Part shown: positions 1-7,278 of the stretch, piece after piece
Position numbering within the stretch: position 1 is the stretch's first letter
How the letters are laid out: every line of letters begins with the position of its first letter
Assembly: GCA_965277425.1 (NCBI GenBank)
Contig: CBDICR010000007.1
Coordinates: 124,001-188,000 of the forward strand
Origin: Poindextera sp965277425
Lineage (GTDB): Bacteria > Pseudomonadota > Alphaproteobacteria > Caulobacterales > Caulobacteraceae
DNA: 64,000 nucleotides
Direction: 5' to 3'
Translations under genes and position numbers: made by a program
The notes under the pieces: model-generated
The model's input: only the letters and a program-made list of their open reading frames with translations
The model's database searches: none
Told to the model about the DNA's origin: nothing

Positions 1-404
1 CGCGAGGCGTCTTCAACCCTGCGTATGGCGAGCGTCGCCTCGGCATCGGGCGCGACGCTCGCCAAGTCCCAAAGGTTGATGTCGAAAAGGGAATCGCCAT
101 TCAAAAGAAAAAAGCGTTCGTCGAGATGATCCGCCGCCAGCCGTAGGGCGCCGCCCGTGCCAAGCGGCGCGGGCTCGACCAGAACGCGGACGTCCGCATC
201 GCCGCCAAAGGCCTCGATCAGGCGCTCCGCTCGAAAACCCGCCAGCAGCAAGATATCCGAAAGCCCATAACGGCGAAGTTCGTCGATCAGCCAGCCAAGA
301 AAGGGCCGGCCGGCGACGGAAAGGAGAGGTTTGGGCGTTTCACGGGTACGCTCACCCAGCCGCGTTCCAAGTCCGCCAACAAGAATAACAGCCTGTTTAA
401 CCAT
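1..404 (-). CDS. Sugar nucleotidyltransferase, partial (3' end outside window)
   Basis: The reverse strand is open from an ATG at 404 to the window edge (about 134 codons). It reads MVKQAVILVGGLGTRLGER and then TPKPLL, the nucleotide-binding signature of the NTP_transferase family, followed by an LLNGDS segment containing the metal-binding Asp. Such enzymes activate sugar 1-phosphates to NDP-sugars in the cytoplasm. The N-terminus resembles the heptose/mannose-1-phosphate guanylyltransferase (HddC/RmlA-like) branch, but the substrate cannot be read from the fragment. A sugar transferase lies nearby at 917-1603, so a role in capsule, holdfast or O-antigen sugar supply is a reasonable inference. 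Confidence 0.85.
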   Translation of the reverse strand, partial: MVKQAVILVGGLGTRLGERTRETPKPLLSVAGRPFLGWLIDELRRYGLSDILLLAGFRAERLIEAFGGDADVRVLVEPAPLGTGGALRLAADHLDERFFLLNGDSLFDINLWDLASVAPDAEATLAIRRVEDAS

Positions 405-612
405 TAGGTTCTACGCCGAAACAGATTGTTGATGATAACCGCGTGGACGAGGTCAAGTCGCGTATTGACGCGCCGGCGTCCCCACGGCCTCCTAGACAAG
501 GCCCGATCGAAAAATGCATACGATCACGCTTATGGCATTGCCTCTCAAACGCCTTGCGCCTTAATCTTTATTTTGCGAATCGTGTCCTAAAGAAAAAAAT
601 TAGGAGGAAACG

Positions 613-876
613 ATGTCCGTCGTAGCCAGGGAAATCGTACAGGCTGAACAGAGCCAGGGATTGAGTTCGGTTGCGCCCGCGGCCTGGACCCTGGACGGCG
701 GCGGCGCCGGCGGCCTCGACACGCTCTCCGAGCGCGCGGCTCATCGCGAAGCGGCCTACGCGGATGGCGAGGTCGTCCGATATCCCCTATGGGCGCGCGT
801 CGCCTTGCTCGTCGGCGGGTCCGCCCTCTGCTGGGCCGGCATCATCTGGGTCGCGACGCGTCTGTTACGCCAATAG
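613..876 (+). CDS. Small single-pass membrane protein, unknown function
   Basis: An 87-residue protein with a strong Shine-Dalgarno (AGGAGG at 602-607, five bases before the ATG). The first 60 residues are hydrophilic and Ala/Gly/Glu-rich; one hydrophobic helix lies near the C-terminus (about residues 64-84, VALLVGGSALCWAGIIWVA) and ends in a basic tail, RLLRQ. I do not recognise the family. It lies between a divergent nucleotidyltransferase and a convergent sugar transferase, both polysaccharide genes. The ribosome site makes it likely to be a real gene. Confidence 0.65.
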   Translation: MSVVAREIVQAEQSQGLSSVAPAAWTLDGGGAGGLDTLSERAAHREAAYADGEVVRYPLWARVALLVGGSALCWAGIIWVATRLLRQ

Positions 877-916
877 GCCGAGGCTTTTTGGGGCCCGTCA
901 GGCCTGGGATAAAGGG

Positions 917-1603
917 TTAATAGGATCCTTTCCGGTTGATGACGACGACGACCGTCATCAATAGAATCCAGACATCGAGCTGTAGATTTCGCGACCGGGC
1001 GTAAATCGTGTCGATGGCCACGCGCCGACGATAGGTCGTATCGTTGCGACCGGTGACCTGCCAAAGCCCCGTAATCCCCGGTGAGACCAGCTTGTAGTGC
1101 TTGAAATAGCGGCCGTAGCGACAAATCTCCGCCTCGACGATGGGGCGAGGTCCGACGAGATTCATTTCGCCGCGCAGCACATTAAAGAGCTGGGGTAGTT
1201 CGTCGAGGCTGCTCTTGCGCATGAAATTTCCCCACGGGGTGACTCGAGGGTCTTTGCGCAGTTTGTGGTCGCGCGACCACTCCGCGCGGGCGGCCGGATT
1301 GACTTGCAGGTAGGCGTCAAGCCTCGCCACGGCGTCGACCGTCATGCTCCTGAATTTCAGACACTTGAATTTGGCGCCGTCCCGACCAATTCGCGTATGG
1401 CCGAACAGGATGGGGCCCTCACTTGCCAACCCGGTTATGATCGCGGTCACAATCATGAGGGGCGAAAAGAAAACGAGCAAAAGAAGAGCCAGGCTGGCGT
1501 TGATCAGATATTCCTTGGTCGATGCCCTGCACGCCTCGGATGGTCCGGTCATAACTGTCAAACCCATCAGGTCGAACTGGCTGGATTGAAGATCGGTTCT
1601 CAT
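917..1603 (-). CDS. Undecaprenyl-phosphate sugar-1-phosphate transferase (bacterial sugar transferase family)
   Basis: A 228-residue protein that transfers a sugar 1-phosphate from an NDP-sugar to the lipid carrier, the first step of exopolysaccharide or O-antigen repeat assembly. One hydrophobic segment (residues about 33-60) precedes the catalytic domain. Family motifs are visible: KFKCLKFRSM (79-87), SLDELPQLFNVLRGEMNLVG (132-151) with the Asp-Glu pair, GPRP, and PGITGLWQVTGRND (175-188). The length matches the minimal monotopic PglC/PssY-like members rather than the roughly 470-residue WbaP type, which has four extra membrane helices. The acceptor polysaccharide is unknown. Confidence 0.9.
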   Translation of the reverse strand: MRTDLQSSQFDLMGLTVMTGPSEACRASTKEYLINASLALLLLVFFSPLMIVTAIITGLASEGPILFGHTRIGRDGAKFKCLKFRSMTVDAVARLDAYLQVNPAARAEWSRDHKLRKDPRVTPWGNFMRKSSLDELPQLFNVLRGEMNLVGPRPIVEAEICRYGRYFKHYKLVSPGITGLWQVTGRNDTTYRRRVAIDTIYARSRNLQLDVWILLMTVVVVINRKGSY

Positions 1604-2118
1604 AGCGAAATAACTGCCGAAATTTGAAGGTGGCGGCCTAAAAGGACATCGATACGCCGCGCCATGGACCCGATTGCGAATTTGGACGGACCTGTATCGA
1701 CCGTCGTCAGAAGTGTACGGCGACCGGCAAACTGATCTTCCACAGCCATCGCCAAAGCCGACACTCCGCCTGAACAGAGGCAGATTAGCGGCGCCTCAGA
1801 TCGTTAACGGAAACCTCGGTTCGAGGTTGCATGGTTAGGCGCCTATCCGCGGAGAACTCCGGGAGAACGCGTCAACTGACCCGTCGGAAGCCCTGTTCCG
1901 AAAAGGCTTTAGCGGTCCAACCACGAGCAGGGCGGCGGCTCGGTCTCGCTATGGGCGTAAACCTGGGGCCATTAACATTTGTTCCCGCGATGACCGCGCC
2001 GCCTCCGCGTATTTCGAGTGAGGGCCGGCCATGTTAAATGACCGCGGCACAAGATGCCGGCGCCGTCCTGAGCGCGGGCATCGATCAGCGGTCGCATTTT
2101 CCGGACCAGAGGCATCTC
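1604..2118. other. Intergenic region with one short palindrome
   Basis: About 500 bases separate the sugar transferase start from the aldehyde dehydrogenase start. No convincing gene is seen. The clearest structure is AACCTCG-GTT-CGAGGTT at 1812-1828, a perfect 7-base inverted repeat with a 3-base centre, which could be an operator for either flanking gene. An upstream in-frame ATG at 2038 would extend the dehydrogenase by 27 residues into this region, but the start at 2119 is preferred. Confidence 0.4.
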
Positions 2119-3600
2119 ATGAACGTCGCCGAAGCCGTCAAGCTCATCAACATCAAGCACCTCGACAAGCTCTATATCGGCGGCGCCTGGGTCGCCCCGT
2201 CCTCGGACGGCAAGATCGAGGTCGTCTCGCCGGTGACCGAGGAGGTGATCTTCACCGTCGTCGAGGCGCGCGAGGCCGATATGGACCGGGCCGTGGCCGC
2301 CGCCCGCGAGGCCTTCGACAAGGGTCCGTGGCCCCGGATGAGCCATGCCGAGCGCGCCGAGTGGATGATCCGGCTGGGCGCGGCGCTCGAGGCGCGCAAC
2401 GAAGAGCTGGGCCATGCCTGGACCAACCAGATCGGCGCCCTTCACGCCGTCACCGGCAGCTCCGGCGCGAACGCGGCGGCGACCTTCGGGCGCTTTGCGG
2501 CGCTGGCGTCGACCTTCGAATGGGAAGAGCCGCACACGCCGGGCGACGGCCAGGGCCGCGCGATGATCGTGCGCGAGCCGGTGGGGGTCTGCGCGGCGGT
2601 GGTGCCGTGGAACAATCCGCTGGGCCTGGCCTGCGGCAAGATCGCGCCCGGCTTCCTGGCCGGCTGCACCTTTGTCCTGAAGGCGTCGCCGGAGACGCCG
2701 CTGGACGCCTATATCCTGGCCGAGGCGGCCGAGGCGATCGGCCTGCCGGCGGGCGTGCTGAACGTCGTCTGCGGTCACCGCGAGGCCTCCGAACACCTGA
2801 TCCGCAACCCCGGCGTCGACAAGGTGGCCTTCACCGGCTCATCGGCGGCCGGCAAGCGCATCGCCTCGATCCTGGGCGAGCGCATGGCGCGCTACACCAT
2901 GGAGCTCGGCGGCAAGTCCGCCGCCATCGTGCTCGACGATTTCGGGGTGGACGAGGCGGTGCAGAACCTCACCGGCAGCCTCTGCCGGCTGAGCGGCCAG
3001 GTCTGCGCGGCCCTGACCCGGGTGATCGTGCCCCGCGAGCGCCATGACGATTTCGTCGACAGCTTCGCCGCGGCCATGGCCAAGGTGCAGCCGGGCGATC
3101 CCTACGATCCCAGGTCGAGCTATGGCCCGCTGGCGATGCAGCGGCAGCTGGAGCGGGTGCAGGGCTACATCGCCAAGGGCAAGGACGAGGGCGCGACCCT
3201 GGCCTATGGCGGCGGCCGGCCGGCCGGCCTCAATCGCGGCTTCTATTTCGAGCCGACCCTGTTCGCCAATGTCGACAACGCCATGACCATCGCCCAGGAG
3301 GAGATCTTCGGCCCGGTGATCTGCCTGATCCCGTCCGACGGCGAGGAAGACGCCATCCGCATCGCCAACGATACCGTCTACGGGTTGAACGGGGCGGTGC
3401 TGACCCACGACAACCGACGCGCCTACGACGTCGCCCGGCAGATCCGCGCCGGCAACGTCTCGCAGGGACGGATGCGGATCGATTTCAGCATCGCCTTCGG
3501 CGGCTTCAAGCAGTCCGGCGTCGGCCGCGAAGGCGGTCGTGAGGGCCTGCTGCCCTATCTCGAGCCTAAGACCCTGATGCTCGACGGCCCGGCGGGCTAG
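2119..3600 (+). CDS. NAD(P)-dependent aldehyde dehydrogenase
   Basis: A 493-residue protein of the aldehyde dehydrogenase superfamily, which oxidises an aldehyde to its acid with NAD(P). Seen in order: PWNNPLGLACGKIAP (substrate/cofactor region), FTGSSAAGKRI (cofactor loop), MELGGKSA (general-base Glu), SGQVCAA (catalytic Cys) and EEIFGPV near the C-terminus. I chose the ATG at 2119 because it has an AGAGG site 6-7 bases upstream and gives the usual family length of about 490; an ATG at 2038 in frame would add 27 residues without similarity to the family N-terminus as I know it. It appears to be a single-gene unit. The substrate is not predictable. Confidence 0.92.
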   Translation: MNVAEAVKLINIKHLDKLYIGGAWVAPSSDGKIEVVSPVTEEVIFTVVEAREADMDRAVAAAREAFDKGPWPRMSHAERAEWMIRLGAALEARNEELGHAWTNQIGALHAVTGSSGANAAATFGRFAALASTFEWEEPHTPGDGQGRAMIVREPVGVCAAVVPWNNPLGLACGKIAPGFLAGCTFVLKASPETPLDAYILAEAAEAIGLPAGVLNVVCGHREASEHLIRNPGVDKVAFTGSSAAGKRIASILGERMARYTMELGGKSAAIVLDDFGVDEAVQNLTGSLCRLSGQVCAALTRVIVPRERHDDFVDSFAAAMAKVQPGDPYDPRSSYGPLAMQRQLERVQGYIAKGKDEGATLAYGGGRPAGLNRGFYFEPTLFANVDNAMTIAQEEIFGPVICLIPSDGEEDAIRIANDTVYGLNGAVLTHDNRRAYDVARQIRAGNVSQGRMRIDFSIAFGGFKQSGVGREGGREGLLPYLEPKTLMLDGPAG

Positions 3601-3673
3601 CGGGCGGGCGGATATCGTCGAGCCGAACTCGGGCGGTGACGGAACGCCGGCTGGGCCGCGGGGGTTAGACTCT

Positions 3674-3859
3674 GTGACGCCGATCGATCGGACGGCGATC
3701 TGTCAACGCTGGGATAGAGCCATCTCCTCCGACCATGAAGGCAAGCCGCTGAAGCGCCGCCGCCGCGGAATGGGCGTCCCCTTGCAGTTTATCCTTGGCG
3801 CTCTTCTCGTGCTGGGCTTCTGTGCGCTGCTCTGGATGATGTTCGGCGGACGAGGCTGA
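3674..3859 (+). CDS. Small membrane protein, hypothetical
   Basis: A 61-codon frame starting with GTG. A basic stretch (KRRRRG) precedes one hydrophobic helix, VPLQFILGALLVLGFCALLW, which ends in MMFGGRG, a typical positive-inside single-span layout. A GC-rich hairpin begins at its stop codon. No family is recognised and the start is uncertain: an ATG later in the frame (MGVPLQF) would leave only the helix. Moderate to low confidence that it is translated. Confidence 0.4.
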   Translation: MTPIDRTAICQRWDRAISSDHEGKPLKRRRRGMGVPLQFILGALLVLGFCALLWMMFGGRG

Positions 3860-3882
3860 GCCGGCCGAGGTCTTGCCGGCTC
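3858..3882 (+). terminator. Hairpin after small ORF, possible terminator
   Basis: GAGCCGGC (3858-3865) pairs perfectly with GCCGGCTC (3875-3882) across a 9-base loop, immediately at the stop codon of the small membrane protein. No clean T-run follows, so it is only a candidate terminator or RNA 3'-end stabiliser. Confidence 0.35.
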
Positions 3883-4115
3883 GAGCCGAGTTTGGTTGAG
3901 ACCGTGCGCGAACCGATGCTGATGTGAGACGCCTGGTCGTTCCGCAGAGTGGAATCGGCGGACAAGATGCTGTTGCGCCGAACGTCTGCGCTCTAACTCG
4001 ACGCTGGCGCACGCGTTGAACGGTGGCGCGGACAAGCCGTCGCGCAACGGAGATCGCGTCGGCTGGCGTGGAAAGAGTGTCGAGGACAGGGCCTTGACGG
4101 TGGGGGCGAGCCCGC

Positions 4116-5036
4116 ATGGCGGTCAGTGAGTTAGGCGTTCGGACGGCTCGGCGGAGCGCGAGGCTGCACGTCTGGACCCGCCGCGCCGCCCCCGGTCTCC
4201 GCCGCATCGTCGCAGAGCCGTTGACGCATTTCCTGGTGGCGGGCCTGGCCATCTTTATCGCCGGGCGGATCTACGAAACCCAGACCAACACCTATCGAAT
4301 CGTGGTCACGCCCCAGCACGTGGCCGAGATCGCCAACCAATACGCCCTGCAGTTCGGCGCCCAGCCCGGCCCCCAGGCGCTGGAGGCGCTGGTCAAGCGC
4401 GACGTCGATGACGAGATGCTGCTGCGTCAGGGCCAGGCCCTGAAGCTCGACCAGGACGACGAGATCGTCAGCCGGCGGGTGGAACAGAAGATGCAGTTCC
4501 TCATGCAGGACCTCAACCCGCCCGCCGAGCCGACCGACGCCCGGCTACAGGCCTATTTCACCGCCCACGCCAGCCACTATATGACGCCGCCGCGGGCGAG
4601 CTTCACCCACATCTACTTCTCGGCCGACAACGGCGGCGACGCGGCGGCGCAGGCCCGGGCGCGGGCCGTGCTGGCCTCGCTGAACAGCTCGGTGACCCGC
4701 GCGCCGGACCGCGGCGATCCGTTCCCCGATCTCTACGACTTCTCAGCCTATGAGCCCGATCAGGTGCAGCGCCTGTTCGGCCAGACGCCGTTCGCTCAGG
4801 CCGTGTTCACGGCGCCGCCCGGAAGATGGGCCGGTCCGTTCCGGTCAGGCTACGGTTGGCATCTGATCTATGTCCAGGCGCGGCAGCCGGCGGCGCTGCC
4901 GCCGCTCAGCGCCGTGCGCGAGCAGGTGCGGGCGGACTATCTGCAGGACGCGCAGGATGCGGCCAACAAGGCCGCGTTCGACCGGTTGGCGCAGCGCTTC
5001 ACGGTGGTGCGCGAAGATTTGAGGCCGGCGCAATGA
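4116..5036 (+). CDS. Membrane-anchored parvulin-type (PpiC) peptidyl-prolyl isomerase
   Basis: A 306-residue protein with an Arg-rich cytoplasmic N-terminus, one membrane anchor (about residues 38-51) and a periplasmic region. Residues about 70-150 look like the helical chaperone part of the SurA/PpiD type; about 160-255 form a PpiC-like rotamase domain containing FTHIYFS and GPFRSGYGWHLIYVQ. The family catalyses cis-trans isomerisation of X-Pro bonds and helps fold exported proteins. GGGGGCGAG precedes the ATG. Its stop overlaps the next gene's ATG by four bases (ATGA), so it is translationally coupled to the HupE genes and may assist folding of their products or of the DUF3604 protein. Confidence 0.85.
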   Translation: MAVSELGVRTARRSARLHVWTRRAAPGLRRIVAEPLTHFLVAGLAIFIAGRIYETQTNTYRIVVTPQHVAEIANQYALQFGAQPGPQALEALVKRDVDDEMLLRQGQALKLDQDDEIVSRRVEQKMQFLMQDLNPPAEPTDARLQAYFTAHASHYMTPPRASFTHIYFSADNGGDAAAQARARAVLASLNSSVTRAPDRGDPFPDLYDFSAYEPDQVQRLFGQTPFAQAVFTAPPGRWAGPFRSGYGWHLIYVQARQPAALPPLSAVREQVRADYLQDAQDAANKAAFDRLAQRFTVVREDLRPAQ

Positions 5037-6040
5037 GGCGGCTCGTCGCCCTGTTCATTTTCTGTCTCGGCCTTTTGTCCGCGGGCGCCGCGAGCGCACA
5101 TGAGGTGCGGCCCGCCTATCTCGAGATCGACCAGACCGGCGCGGCGACCTACAGGGCGATCTGGAAACAGCCGGTGATGGGCGAGTTGGCGATCCACCTG
5201 GCGCCGCATCTCTCGAACGGCTGGCTCGACCAGCCGCCGGCCGACCAGTACGCCACCGCGGGCTTCCTGATCCGCACCTGGACCATCCGGGCCGCCGGGT
5301 CGAGCCCGCTCGACGGCCAGACCGTCAGCATCGAGGGGCTTCAGGACACCGTCACCGACGTCTTCGTCCGTATCCGCCTGGCGAACGGCCGCGGCCTCGT
5401 CGCCATCGTGCGGCCGGAAGCGCCCAGCCTGCGGCTATCGCTGGCCAAGGGCGCGTCGATGTCGGTCTCGGCCTTCCTGCTGCTGGGCGTGCAGCACATC
5501 CTGACCGGGCCGGATCACCTGCTGTTCCTGCTTGGCCTGCTGCTCATCGTCGGCGACCGTTGGATGCTGCTGAAGACGGTGAGCGCCTTCACGCTCGCGC
5601 ACAGCCTGACCCTGGCGGCGGCGACCTTCGGCCTGATCTCCCTGCCAACCGCGCTGCTCAACACCCTCATCGCGCTCTCGATCCTGTTCGTGGCGCCGGA
5701 AGTGATCCGCGCCCGGCGCGGCGGGACCAGCCTCACCATCCGCCATCCCTGGGCGGTGGCGTTCGCCTTCGGCCTGTTGCACGGCATGGGCTTCGCCAGC
5801 GGGCTCACCTCGCTCGGGCTCGAGAAGGGGACGCTGCTGGGCGCGCTGGTGCTGTTCAACGTCGGGGTCGAGATCGGGCAGCTCGCCTTCATCGCCCTGG
5901 TGCTGGCGCTGCTGCGCGCCTTCCGGCTGATGCAGATCCGCTGGCCGCGGCCCATCGCGCTGGCGCCCACCTACGCCATCGGCGTCTTTGGCGCGTCCTG
6001 GACCCTCCAGTACGGCGCCGCCCTGTTCGGGTTCGGCTGA
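5033..6040 (+). CDS. HupE/UreJ-family membrane protein (long form with periplasmic N-domain)
   Basis: A 335-residue protein. Signal peptide of about 22 residues, cleaved near ASAHEV so the mature form would begin with His. Residues about 23-140 form a soluble beta-rich domain, followed by about seven membrane helices. The signature HILTGPDHLLFLLGLLL (155 on) carries the His/Asp-His residues of HupE/UreJ proteins, and a second histidine motif, LLHGMGFASGL, follows. Characterised relatives are nickel/cobalt permeases linked to hydrogenase or urease, neither of which is in this window. The start is fixed by the ATGA overlap with the isomerase gene; its end overlaps the next ATG by one base (TGATG). 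Confidence 0.88.
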   Translation: MRRLVALFIFCLGLLSAGAASAHEVRPAYLEIDQTGAATYRAIWKQPVMGELAIHLAPHLSNGWLDQPPADQYATAGFLIRTWTIRAAGSSPLDGQTVSIEGLQDTVTDVFVRIRLANGRGLVAIVRPEAPSLRLSLAKGASMSVSAFLLLGVQHILTGPDHLLFLLGLLLIVGDRWMLLKTVSAFTLAHSLTLAAATFGLISLPTALLNTLIALSILFVAPEVIRARRGGTSLTIRHPWAVAFAFGLLHGMGFASGLTSLGLEKGTLLGALVLFNVGVEIGQLAFIALVLALLRAFRLMQIRWPRPIALAPTYAIGVFGASWTLQYGAALFGFG

Positions 6041-6639
6041 TGGACCGGCGCCGCGAGATTTCGCTCTTCCTCCTTTTCGCCCTGGCGGTGTTGCTGCCAG
6101 CGGACGCCAGCGCGCACATCGTCAAAGGCGAGGCGATCGGTTTCGTCAGCGGCTTCGAACATCCGATTTCGGGCTTCGACCACATCATCGCCATGGTGGC
6201 GGTGGGGCTCTGGGGCGCTCAGCTGGGCGCGCCGGCGATCTGGCTGCTGCCGGTGACCTTCCCGCTGGTTATGGCGTTCGGCGGTTTCCTGGGGCTGATC
6301 GGCGTTTCGCTGCCAGGCAGCGAAGTCGCCATCGCCCTGTCGGGCGTCGGCCTTGGCGCTGTGGTGCTCACCGAGTTCCGCCCGCCGCTCTGGGTCGCCG
6401 CCGCCATCGTGGGGACCTTCGGGCTCTTCCACGGCTACGCCCACGGCCACGAACTGCCGCCCGGGCAGAACGCGATCCTCTACAGCATCGGCTTCATTCT
6501 CGCGACCGGGCTGCTGCACATCACCGGCATAACCATCGGCCTGGTTCACCGCTGGAGGTGGGGCCAGTACGCTTTGCGCTGCGCCGGCGTCGTCGTCCTC
6601 GGCGGCGGTGTCTATTTCCTCTGGAGCGCGCTCGCATGA
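6040..6639 (+). CDS. HupE/UreJ-family membrane protein (short form)
   Basis: A 199-residue classic-length HupE/UreJ protein: signal-like first helix cleaved near ASAHIV, the family motif HPISGFDHIIAM (41-52), a second His motif FHGYAHGHELP, and about six membrane helices. Family members are thought to move Ni2+ or Co2+ through the His/Asp motif. It begins inside the stop of the previous gene and its own stop overlaps the next ATG (ATGA). It lies directly after a long-form paralogue, which is unusual for a metal permease that normally works alone. Confidence 0.88.
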   Translation: MDRRREISLFLLFALAVLLPADASAHIVKGEAIGFVSGFEHPISGFDHIIAMVAVGLWGAQLGAPAIWLLPVTFPLVMAFGGFLGLIGVSLPGSEVAIALSGVGLGAVVLTEFRPPLWVAAAIVGTFGLFHGYAHGHELPPGQNAILYSIGFILATGLLHITGITIGLVHRWRWGQYALRCAGVVVLGGGVYFLWSALA

Positions 6640-7253
6640 TCCGCCGCCTCGCGCCATGGATCGTGCTGGGGCTGGCCGTACTCGCGCCCTGCGCGGCGCA
6701 GGCGCACCTGGTCGCCACCGGCATGGGTCCGATTTACGACGGCGTCACCCATTTCGGCCTCAGCCCGGAGGATATTCTGCCGGTGATCGGGCTGGGGCTG
6801 CTGGCGGGGTTGAGCGGACCTGGGCCGTCGCAGGCGGCGCTCGCCGGGGCGGTCGGCGGCTGGCTGGCGGGCGGCGCGCTGGCGCTGTCGGGCCTGGCGC
6901 CGCCGCCGGTCGCCCTGCCCGCGGCGACCGCGGCGCTTTACCTGGCGATCGGCGGCCTATTATCGGCGAACCTGAGGCTGACGCCGGCGCCCTATGCGGT
7001 CATCGGCGCGGCGCTCGGCCTGGTGCGCGGCGCGGCCGACCTGCTGGGGGTCGCCGGCAGCCTGGCGCACGGCCTGAGCCTGATCGGCATGACCACCGGC
7101 GTCTTCGTCGCCCTGGCGCTCGCCGCCTCGGTGACGTTGCCGATGCGCCAGCTTTGGATGATTGTAGCGGCGCGGGTCGCCGGCAGCTGGCTGGCGGCTT
7201 TGGGGCTGCTGTTCGCAGGATGGATCATGCGCTTCGGCGCGGCGGTGCAATGA
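6636..7253 (+). CDS. Third HupE/UreJ-like membrane protein, divergent
   Basis: A 205-residue protein with a signal peptide cleaved near AAQAHLV and about five further membrane helices rich in Ala, Gly and Leu. It shares with the upstream proteins the mature N-terminal His and a short GMGPIYDGVTHFGLSPEDIL segment in place of the canonical HPISGFDH motif; only one His and one Asp of that motif can be placed. It looks like a degenerate HupE/UreJ relative that may have lost metal binding or acts as a partner subunit. Coupled by ATGA to the upstream gene; the DUF3604 gene follows 25 bases later. Confidence 0.7.
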   Translation: MIRRLAPWIVLGLAVLAPCAAQAHLVATGMGPIYDGVTHFGLSPEDILPVIGLGLLAGLSGPGPSQAALAGAVGGWLAGGALALSGLAPPPVALPAATAALYLAIGGLLSANLRLTPAPYAVIGAALGLVRGAADLLGVAGSLAHGLSLIGMTTGVFVALALAASVTLPMRQLWMIVAARVAGSWLAALGLLFAGWIMRFGAAVQ

Positions 7254-7278
7254 AGCGCCGTAAGGGGAGGGAACGACC

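Noticed and set aside
443..625. 60-codon frame before the small membrane protein
   Set aside because: No ribosome site, overlaps the strong site of the gene at 613, and the protein has no motif.
1810..1830. Resemblance of GGTTCGA to a tRNA T-loop
   Set aside because: No acceptor, D or anticodon arm can be built around it.
2031..3047. Long Arg-rich frames inside the aldehyde dehydrogenase gene
   Set aside because: They are frame shadows of a high-GC gene with clear family motifs in the chosen frame.
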